A stretch of DNA of 11,071 nt, taken from contig CADBTE010000098.1 in assembly GCA_902797455.1 (NCBI GenBank), forward strand, positions 1 to 11,071, given 5' to 3'. Positions 1-5,817 of the stretch are shown piece after piece. Each line of letters begins with the position of its first letter. Position 1 is the first letter of the stretch. The DNA is from an uncultured Planctomycetota bacterium. GTDB taxonomy: Bacteria > Planctomycetota > Planctomycetia > Pirellulales > Thermoguttaceae. Position numbers and translations under genes: made by a program. The notes under the pieces were generated by a model that did not search any database, was not told the DNA's origin, and was given only the letters and a program-made list of their open reading frames with translations.

Positions 1-1682
1 TCTCCCCAGTTGTTGCAGTCGACCCACTCGAATCCCCTCTGCTCGAAGTCGCACTCGTAGAGGGCTTTCTGGCTTTTATAGAGGTTGTTCAGATCGGCGA
101 GACACTTTTGCAAACCGCCGTGCGTATCGCCGAACTGCAGCAGGTGCCAGTCGAGACTTTTGTTGAAGTCCCATTCGTTCCATTGCCCGAAGTCGCATCC
201 CATGAACAGGAGCTTCTTGCCGGGGTGGGTCCACATATAACTGTAGAGAAGACGGGCGTTGGCGAATTTTTGCCACAGGTCGCCCGGCATATTGTTGATG
301 ATCGACCCCTTGCCGTGGACCACCTCGTCGTGCGAGATCGGGAGAACGAAGTTCTCGGAAAACGCGTAGAGAAGACTGAACGTCAGCTGATTGTGGTGGT
401 ACTTGCGGTGGATCGGGTTGCGCCGGAAGTACTGCAGGGTATCGTGCATCCACCCCATATTCCACTTCATCGAGAAGCCGAGCCCGCCGGTGTAGCCCGG
501 GCGGGTGACCCCGCCCCAGGAGGTCGATTCCTCGGCGATCGTGAGGATCCCCTTGTGGCGGGTATGGGTCTGCTCGTTCATCAGGCGCAGGAAGTCGATT
601 GCCTCGAGATTTTCGCGCCCGCCGTATTTGTTCGGGATCCATTCCCCCTCTTTGCGGCTGTAGTCCAGGTAGAGCATCGAGGCGACCGCGTCGACCCGCA
701 GACCGTCGATGTGGTACTTATCGAGCCAGAAGAGGGCGTTGGAGACGAGGAAATTCCGCACTTCGGTTCGGCCGAAATTGAAGATGTACGTCCCCCAGTC
801 GCGGTGCTCTCCCTGACGCGGGTCGGCGTGCTCGTAGAGCGCCGTTCCGTCGAATCGGGCCAGGCCGTGGGCGTCTTTGGGGAAGTGGGCCGGAACCCAG
901 TCGAGGATCACGCCGATGTTGTTCTGGTGGCACTGGTCGATCAGGTACATCAGATCTTCGGGGGAGCCGAAGCGCCCGGTCGCGGCGAAGTAGCCGATGA
1001 CCTGATACCCCCAGCTGGCCGAAAGGGGATGCTCGGCCAGGGGAAGCAGCTCGATATGCGTGTAGCCGATTTTTTTGACGTACTCGATGAGCTTCGGGGC
1101 TAAGTCGCGGTACGAGAGGAACTTATCCGGATCGTCGGGGGAGCGGATCCAGGAACCGAGGTGGACCTCGTAGATCGACACGGGGCTGTTAAGCCACGAG
1201 GTATCGTTTGTTTCGCGCCGCGAGAGCCAGTCTTGGTCGTTCCAGGCGTAGGAATCCAGATCGGTGACGATCGACGCGGTGCGGGGGGGGACCTCGGTTT
1301 GAAAACCGACCGGGTCGACTTTCTCTTCGATCCCCGCGGCCGACTCGACCCGGTACTTATAGAGGGTCCCGGGGCCGATCCCCGGGACGAACGCCTCCCA
1401 CAGCCCCGAGGGGCTGTGCCGGAACATCACGTTGGCGTCGGCGTTCCAGCCGTTGAAGTTCCCGACCACCGAGACGCGCGAGGCGTTCGGCGCCCAGACG
1501 AGGAAGTTCACCCCCTCGATCCCGTCGACCGTTCGCGGGTGGGCGCCGAGCTTATTGTAGAGCTCCCAATGGGTCCCCTCGCCGAAAAGGTAGAAGTCAA
1601 GTTCGGCCATCACCGAGGAAAACGTCATCGGCGCGGGGGGATTCCCCGTGCCGGTGGTGGAATTTGAGGGATTGGTACTCAT
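1..1682 (-). CDS. glgB: 1,4-alpha-glucan branching enzyme, 3' end cut off
   Basis: GlgB cleaves alpha-1,4-glucan chains and re-attaches them through alpha-1,6 bonds, creating branch points in cytoplasmic glycogen. The first 560 residues are in the window and the reading frame is still open at position 1; family members of this short type are about 630 residues, so roughly the last 70-100 are missing. A Ser/Thr/Pro-rich tail (1-25) is followed by a CBM48-type N-terminal domain (about 30-135, with FLVWAPNA and NFNGWN) and a GH13 alpha-amylase barrel. The catalytic residues are visible: nucleophile D331 in GLRVDAVA, acid/base E384 in TIAEEST and the third Asp, D452, in SHDEVVHGK. The extra N-terminal N1 domain of the long E. 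coli-type enzyme is absent, as in Bacillus GlgB. The ATG at 1682 has an AGGAG ribosome site 11 bases upstream. It lies 85 bp downstream of the GspE-like gene. No other glycogen gene is visible. The identification is secure. Confidence 0.96.
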   Translation of the reverse strand, partial: MSTNPSNSTTGTGNPPAPMTFSSVMAELDFYLFGEGTHWELYNKLGAHPRTVDGIEGVNFLVWAPNASRVSVVGNFNGWNADANVMFRHSPSGLWEAFVPGIGPGTLYKYRVESAAGIEEKVDPVGFQTEVPPRTASIVTDLDSYAWNDQDWLSRRETNDTSWLNSPVSIYEVHLGSWIRSPDDPDKFLSYRDLAPKLIEYVKKIGYTHIELLPLAEHPLSASWGYQVIGYFAATGRFGSPEDLMYLIDQCHQNNIGVILDWVPAHFPKDAHGLARFDGTALYEHADPRQGEHRDWGTYIFNFGRTEVRNFLVSNALFWLDKYHIDGLRVDAVASMLYLDYSRKEGEWIPNKYGGRENLEAIDFLRLMNEQTHTRHKGILTIAEESTSWGGVTRPGYTGGLGFSMKWNMGWMHDTLQYFRRNPIHRKYHHNQLTFSLLYAFSENFVLPISHDEVVHGKGSIINNMPGDLWQKFANARLLYSYMWTHPGKKLLFMGCDFGQWNEWDFNKSLDWHLLQFGDTHGGLQKCLADLNNLYKSQKALYECDFEQRGFEWVDCNNWG

Positions 1683-1715
1683 GGGGGAAGCGGCTCCTGC
1701 GGGAGGGTTTCTACA

Positions 1716-1738
1716 ATATTAACACGCACCGGGGTGCG
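1716..1738 (-). promoter_or_regulatory. possible glgB promoter with adjacent palindrome
   Basis: The 85-bp gap before glgB is AT-richer than its surroundings. On the minus strand it holds an extended -10-like sequence, TGTTAATAT (the TAATAT part at 1721-1716), that would start a transcript about 27 bases before the glgB ATG. No matching -35 box is seen at normal spacing. Immediately upstream is a perfect inverted repeat, CGCACC-2 nt-GGTGCG (1725-1738), which could be an operator or a small hairpin. There is no T-run, so it is unlikely to be a terminator. This is inference from motif matching only. Confidence 0.3.
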
Positions 1739-1767
1739 GCTTTTAATCCGCAAAACTTAACGCGCGA

Positions 1768-3123
1768 TCACAGACCGAAGACGCGCAGAATCTCGACCGG
1801 GCTGGTGACGCCGTCTTCGATCAGCTTCACCGCCAGATCGTGGAACGGAACCATCCCCATCTCTTCGCCGATCTTCTGCAGGACGCTGGTTTCGCGGCGT
1901 TCCAAAATAGCGTTGGCCATCTCGTCGGACTTCAGCGGAAGCGCCTCGGCAACCAGCGAGCGGCCCGAGTAGCCGGTTCCGTTGCACTGTTCGCAGCCGA
2001 CCGGCTCGAACCACTTGGTGATCTGTTTTTCGCGGCGAAGCACGTGGATGGTGTTCGGCGTGCTGGAGCTCATCTCTCGGCGGCAGTGCGGGCAGAGGCG
2101 GCGCACCAGACGCTGGCACATGACGAACTCTAAAGAGCTGCGCAGCGTGAACGGCTCGACCCCCAGTTCGAGGAATCGGGAGATCGCGCTGGCCGCGTCG
2201 GTAGCGTGGAAGGTCGACAGCAGCAGGTGCCCGGTCAGCGCCGCCTGCATCGCCGCCTCGGCGGTCGGCCGGTCGCGGATTTCGCCGACGACAATGACGT
2301 CCGGGTCTTGACGCAGCAGGTAGAGCAGCAGCCGGTCAAGCGTGGTATCGCCGTCCTGCGAGATCTCGATCTGCGAGACCCCGTCGATCGCCGACTCGAT
2401 CGGGTCTTCGAGTGTCACGATACTGCGGACCGTCCCGATATCGTACTCATCCTGCTTGACCAGGTGGCGCAGCATCGCCGCGACGGTGGTCGACTTGCCG
2501 GTCCCGGCCGGCCCGGTGACGAGGATCGCCCCGCTGGTTCGGGTGGCGGCCCGCTTGAGACTTTCGAGGATCTCTTCGGTGAAGCCGAGTTCCTCGGGGA
2601 GCTGGTAGAGGTTGCCCGAGGAGAAGAATCGGGCGACGATCCGCTCGCCGTAGAGAACCGGGACGGTACTGATGCGGATTTCACGCGAGACGTTCGGGAT
2701 CAGCCCCGAGGGGATGCGGCCTTCCTGAGGAACCCCTTGTTTGAAGGTGACCAGGTTCGCCAGCACCTTGATGCGGGCGGCGATCTGGTAGACGTTCGAT
2801 TGCGGGAGCATACCGGCTAAGTGAAGAACACCGTCCAGACGGAAACGAACCTCGACCCCCAGCCGCCCCGGCTGGAAGTGGATATCGCTGGCCGAGCGCG
2901 CGGCGCCCTCTTGGAAGATGCGCTGAATCATCGCGACGATGAAGTCCGATTTCGACGCCCGCGATTCGGCGACCCACTGCGCGAAGGCCGACGTCAGACT
3001 ATTGTCGGGAACCATCTTCTCCTGTTCTTGCGAGGCGTTTCCCTCGGGCTTGTCTTTCTCGGCCGCCTTCGCGTCGGAGACGGGCTGTTCCTGATTGTTT
3101 TCCTGGTTCTTGCGGGTAAACAT
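1768..3123 (-). CDS. GspE/PilB-family secretion or pilus assembly ATPase, short form
   Basis: This belongs to the type II secretion / type IV pilus ATPase family, hexameric cytoplasmic motors that drive pilin or pseudopilin assembly. The 451-residue protein has a charged, low-complexity tail (1-40), the N2-type domain (about 60-175, with SASDIHFQP and RFRLDG), and a RecA-like core: Walker A GPAGTGKST (204-212), Asp box TLEDP (237-241), Walker B VIVVGEIRD with E281, and a His box around H306. A zinc-binding four-cysteine module is intact (C344, C347, C377, C380). It lacks the N1 domain that GspE/PilB use to contact GspL or PilM-like partners; full-length relatives have about 500-600 residues. 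The ATG at 3123 has an AGGGGAG site 7 bases upstream. It follows the protease gene by 49 bp and is probably co-transcribed with it. No pilin, GspF/PilC or secretin gene is in view, so secretion versus pilus role cannot be told; a PilT-type retraction role is less likely because of the zinc module. Confidence 0.9.
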   Translation of the reverse strand: MFTRKNQENNQEQPVSDAKAAEKDKPEGNASQEQEKMVPDNSLTSAFAQWVAESRASKSDFIVAMIQRIFQEGAARSASDIHFQPGRLGVEVRFRLDGVLHLAGMLPQSNVYQIAARIKVLANLVTFKQGVPQEGRIPSGLIPNVSREIRISTVPVLYGERIVARFFSSGNLYQLPEELGFTEEILESLKRAATRTSGAILVTGPAGTGKSTTVAAMLRHLVKQDEYDIGTVRSIVTLEDPIESAIDGVSQIEISQDGDTTLDRLLLYLLRQDPDVIVVGEIRDRPTAEAAMQAALTGHLLLSTFHATDAASAISRFLELGVEPFTLRSSLEFVMCQRLVRRLCPHCRREMSSSTPNTIHVLRREKQITKWFEPVGCEQCNGTGYSGRSLVAEALPLKSDEMANAILERRETSVLQKIGEEMGMVPFHDLAVKLIEDGVTSPVEILRVFGL

Positions 3124-3172
3124 GGAGTCGGCTCCCCTTAAATGGTGCGTCAGATGGAAAATTTACCTGGTG

Positions 3173-4042
3173 TCAGTGTTCTTGCGAACGGTTTTCCTCA
3201 ATGATTTTTTGGCTGATCTTTTGGGCCAGATCGGCGGGGATCGCGAAACTGATCCCCTGATAACTCTCGCCTATGATCGCCGTATTGATGCCGATGACCT
3301 TTCCGTGCAGGTCGACCAGCGGCCCGCCGCTGTTGCCGGGATTGATCGCCGCGTCGGTCTGGATATAAATCTGCGCCGAACCGTCGCGGGTCTTTTGGTC
3401 GCGGCGGTCTTTCGCGCTGATGATCCCCATCGAGACCGAGTGGTCGAGCCCGTAGGGGTTCCCGATGGCGATGACCGTCTCGCCGACCTCGACGGACTGG
3501 CTGTCGCCCCAGGTGATGGAGGGAAGATCGAGCAGGGTGATCTTCAGAACCGCCAGGTCGTTGACCGAGTCGGAACCGACCAGCTCGACCCCGCCGGACT
3601 GGAGGCGGCCGTCGCTGAGGCGCACCTCCATATGCTGAAGGTTCACGCCGCGCTCCCCGACGACGACATGCCGGTTGGTCAGGACATAGCCGCGCGGGTC
3701 GATAATGATCCCCGTTCCGCTGGAACGGCCCATACTGATACCGACGACGCTCGGCCCGACCGCTTTGACGATCCAGGGGACGCGCGAGTTGGCTTCGGGG
3801 ACCTCGGCGAGGAATTTCAGCGCCTCCTCTCGCTTGGCGCGTTCGACCCCTCGGACGACGGAATAGACGATCCGTTCGGCCAATGACGGAATCAGGAGCA
3901 GACCCAAAAGAAAGCAGAGGGTAAACATAAGGTACCCAAACCGCCTCTGCGAAGAGATCGAACCCTCCGCCGGGAGATGGTCTGCTATCGACTGGCCGTC
4001 CAGTAATGAGAGCTCATTCCGTGCAAATTGTCCATAGTCCAT
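3173..4042 (-). CDS. membrane-anchored HtrA/DegP-family serine protease without PDZ domain
   Basis: This is a trypsin-like S1C (HtrA/DegP/DegS) protease, which degrades or senses misfolded proteins in the cell envelope. From the ATG at 4042 it has 289 residues: a cytoplasmic tail (1-34), one transmembrane anchor (about 36-53, FGYLMFTLCFLLGLLLIP), a linker, then the protease domain (about 88-285). The triad is complete: H125 in TNRHVV, D162 in NDLAVLK and S238 in GNSGGPL. The protein stops just after the protease fold, so the one or two PDZ domains that normally bind peptides and control activity are missing. The frame stays open upstream to a GTG at 4144, overlapping the previous gene's stop. 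I reject that start because those 34 codons lie in AT-rich, promoter-like DNA and have no family match; if used, it would add a second hydrophobic segment. The ribosome site is poor: AGGGG ends only 2 bases before the ATG. The GspE-like gene follows. Confidence 0.88.
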   Translation of the reverse strand: MDYGQFARNELSLLDGQSIADHLPAEGSISSQRRFGYLMFTLCFLLGLLLIPSLAERIVYSVVRGVERAKREEALKFLAEVPEANSRVPWIVKAVGPSVVGISMGRSSGTGIIIDPRGYVLTNRHVVVGERGVNLQHMEVRLSDGRLQSGGVELVGSDSVNDLAVLKITLLDLPSITWGDSQSVEVGETVIAIGNPYGLDHSVSMGIISAKDRRDQKTRDGSAQIYIQTDAAINPGNSGGPLVDLHGKVIGINTAIIGESYQGISFAIPADLAQKISQKIIEENRSQEH

Positions 4043-4049
4043 GACCCCT

Positions 4050-4080
4050 ATTATAACAAAAAAAAGGCCCAATTCCACAA
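4050..4080 (-). promoter_or_regulatory. sigma70-like promoter candidate before the protease gene
   Basis: The minus strand carries a consensus -10 box TATAAT (4055-4050) and a partial -35 box TTGTGG (4080-4075) separated by 19 bp, a spacer slightly longer than ideal that contains a run of eight T. An A8 tract lies further upstream (4106-4099), where an UP-like element might sit. Transcription would begin at about 4043-4042, that is, at the start codon itself. The DNA from 4043 to 4133 is much AT-richer than the neighbouring genes, which supports a regulatory rather than coding role. Confidence 0.5.
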
Positions 4081-4133
4081 TAAAATCCAGAGGACAGGTT
4101 TTTTTTCGGGGTTTCGCCCAATAGATTCGGGGG

Positions 4134-5810
4134 TCACTCAACACAGAAGACCGGCAGTCCCCGAACCAGCCCGTCGGAAACTAAGGGAAGCGCGCCGGCG
4201 GCCGCCGGAAGCGTCCCCAGGTCGACGGCGCGCGGGGCCCCCTCGCCGCCGGGAGCGAAGAGGACCATTCGGCGGGGTTCCCCCTCTATATCCGGCGCGT
4301 CGGCTATATCCGGCGCGTCGGCCGGGCGGAGGAACCAGCCCCCCCGCGTGTCGGTATCGAGCCAGCCGACGGGGCGGTAGACACCGGATACCCGCTCGAC
4401 CATCTCGTCCAGCTGGCGGTCGTCTTTATCGACCGTCAGCTGCGCGGTCGGGAGGAAGGGGAGAATCTCGGCGGCCGTCAGCCGGGCGGCGGCGGTCCGC
4501 GGCGAGCCGTCGAAAGGATCGAGCCCGTCGGGGATCCGCTCGTTGGCCAAGAGCTCCTGCCAGACGCCGACCCGAGCGGCGAAGTAGCGGTCCCCCGCGG
4601 CGAGGACCTTCGCCGTATCGCGCAGAAGATAGACCGTCAGCAAGGGGTCCGGCCCGCCGGCGCGCATATCGACCAGCAGCGCCGACCAGCCGCCGTACCA
4701 CTTCGACGGGCTTTCCGGGCGGAGGGAATCGGGGATCGCCCGCGCAGCGGTTCGCCAGCGGCCGTAAAGCTCCCCCACAGCCAGGCGGCGCGCCGAGGCG
4801 GCCTCGTCGGCCGAAAGCGTGACCTGGCCGGTCTTGCCGAACAGGTCGGCCCGATAGGGATTCTCCCCCTCACGGGGGGGCTCGGTGAGGTAATAGTACT
4901 GCCCCGGCGCCGGCTCGTGGATCCACGTCTCCTCCAGCGGGAAGTTCAGCAGGGCGCTGATCCCCTCGCAGATCGCCGCCGGATGGGCGTCGGCGGCCCA
5001 GTCGGCCAGGCGCTGGTCGAAGACCTTCCACTGGGGGAGGAACCCCAGGCGGTTTTGGTTTTCGGTGTAAAAGTCCAGCGCCGTTTGGGCCGCGTCGGCG
5101 GTGACCGCGAAGCGGTTGAGTTTTTCGGCGCTGGCGGCGACAAAGCGGTTCCAATCCTCCAGCGCCGCGAGGTATTCGACCACGTCGGCGGCCCGGGCGA
5201 AATCGGCGCTTTGGTCGGCGGCCGTATCGAGGAGAAATTCTTTCCAGCGGCGAAGATCCCCCGAAAAGCCGCCGAAGGCGCTTAGCTTTCGCTCAAAATC
5301 GAGGCGAACCAAAAATTGTTTCTGCAGCGCCGCGATTTTTTCGGCCAGGGGACGCGCCTGTTCGGCGTCGGGCAGGCGCTCGGACAGGGCAAGGAGCCGG
5401 CCGCAGGCGGCCTCGTCGACCGGGTAGATTCGCTCGATCGCCCGAAACTCATCGGCCAGCGGGGCGAGGCGCTGTTCGATCGACGGCTGCGGCGGTGCCA
5501 CCGGTTCTTGGGCAGGTTCTTGGACAGGATCTTGGGCCGGTTCCGGTTCGGGCGGCGGCACCGGTTCGAGCGGCTGAGGAGTCCCCGGTTCGGGGATCGG
5601 CTCGCTTATCGGTTCCGGTTCGCCGATCGGCCGCGGCTGGCTCACCGGCCCGGCGGCCGGCGCTTCGGCCGGTTCGGGCGCCGGCGGTTTTTCCCGAGCG
5701 AAAAAGAACACTCCCCCCGCGACAAGGACCAAACCGGCGGCGAACCCCGCGGCGGCGGCCAGCAGGGGCCGCGGCGCTTTCGGTTGGTCGTTTTTGACGT
5801 GTCTGGTCAT
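4134..5810 (-). CDS. uncharacterised membrane-anchored protein with Pro/Glu-rich stalk
   Basis: I do not recognise a family for this 558-residue protein. It has a short basic N-terminus, one strong transmembrane segment (about 15-37), then a Pro/Glu-rich stretch (about 41-109) built of short EPxP-like and AQ(D/E)P-like units, which probably acts as an extended stalk through the periplasm. The rest looks globular: a helix-rich part (about 110-300, rich in Ala, Leu, Glu, Arg and several Trp) and a more mixed C-terminal part containing a tandem DAPDIA repeat (about 497-508). No catalytic motif, lipobox, SPOR, OmpA, LysM or TPR signature was seen. The anchor and stalk layout suggests a bitopic envelope protein facing the periplasm, but no function can be given. 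The ATG at 5810 is 7 bp after the helicase stop, preceded by AAGGG (close) and GGGAG (further), so expression is probably coupled to the helicase. The gene is very GC-rich. It is the least understood gene here. Confidence 0.8.
   Translation of the reverse strand: MTRHVKNDQPKAPRPLLAAAAGFAAGLVLVAGGVFFFAREKPPAPEPAEAPAAGPVSQPRPIGEPEPISEPIPEPGTPQPLEPVPPPEPEPAQDPVQEPAQEPVAPPQPSIEQRLAPLADEFRAIERIYPVDEAACGRLLALSERLPDAEQARPLAEKIAALQKQFLVRLDFERKLSAFGGFSGDLRRWKEFLLDTAADQSADFARAADVVEYLAALEDWNRFVAASAEKLNRFAVTADAAQTALDFYTENQNRLGFLPQWKVFDQRLADWAADAHPAAICEGISALLNFPLEETWIHEPAPGQYYYLTEPPREGENPYRADLFGKTGQVTLSADEAASARRLAVGELYGRWRTAARAIPDSLRPESPSKWYGGWSALLVDMRAGGPDPLLTVYLLRDTAKVLAAGDRYFAARVGVWQELLANERIPDGLDPFDGSPRTAAARLTAAEILPFLPTAQLTVDKDDRQLDEMVERVSGVYRPVGWLDTDTRGGWFLRPADAPDIADAPDIEGEPRRMVLFAPGGEGAPRAVDLGTLPAAAGALPLVSDGLVRGLPVFCVE
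4287..4322. repeat. exact 18-bp tandem duplication inside the orphan gene
   Basis: Two identical, adjacent 18-bp units (4287-4304 and 4305-4322) lie in frame in the 558-residue protein and encode a doubled DAPDIA-type hexapeptide. Exact identity at the DNA level points to a recent slippage event, and the frame is kept. Confidence 0.9.
5484..5690. repeat. low-complexity Pro/Glu-coding repeat tract
   Basis: This part of the orphan gene encodes about 69 residues dominated by Pro and Glu. Degenerate short DNA repeats are visible, best at 5503-5538, where three near-identical 12-bp units (ggttcttgggca, ggttcttggaca, ggatcttgggcc) encode AQEP, VQEP and AQDP. Such tracts tend to vary in length between strains. 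Confidence 0.8.
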
Positions 5811-5817
5811 GGGGCCC

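Noticed and set aside
108..1103. 331-codon open frame on the plus strand opposite glgB
   Set aside because: It is the antisense shadow of the branching enzyme, whose catalytic residues are clear on the minus strand.
4058..4106. A8 and T8 tracts on the minus strand as an intrinsic terminator
   Set aside because: No convincing GC-rich stem lies directly before the T8 run; the region fits a promoter better.
4043..4144. Longer N-terminus for the protease from a GTG at 4144
   Set aside because: The added codons lie in AT-rich DNA holding a -10 box and homopolymer tracts, overlap the previous stop, and are not needed by the family fold.
4134..5810. Orphan protein as a TonB-like protein because of its anchor and Pro/Glu stalk
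   Set aside because: TonB has a short stalk and a small C-terminal domain of about 90 residues; this protein has a globular region of more than 400 residues and no TonB C-terminal motif, and no ExbB/ExbD genes are nearby.
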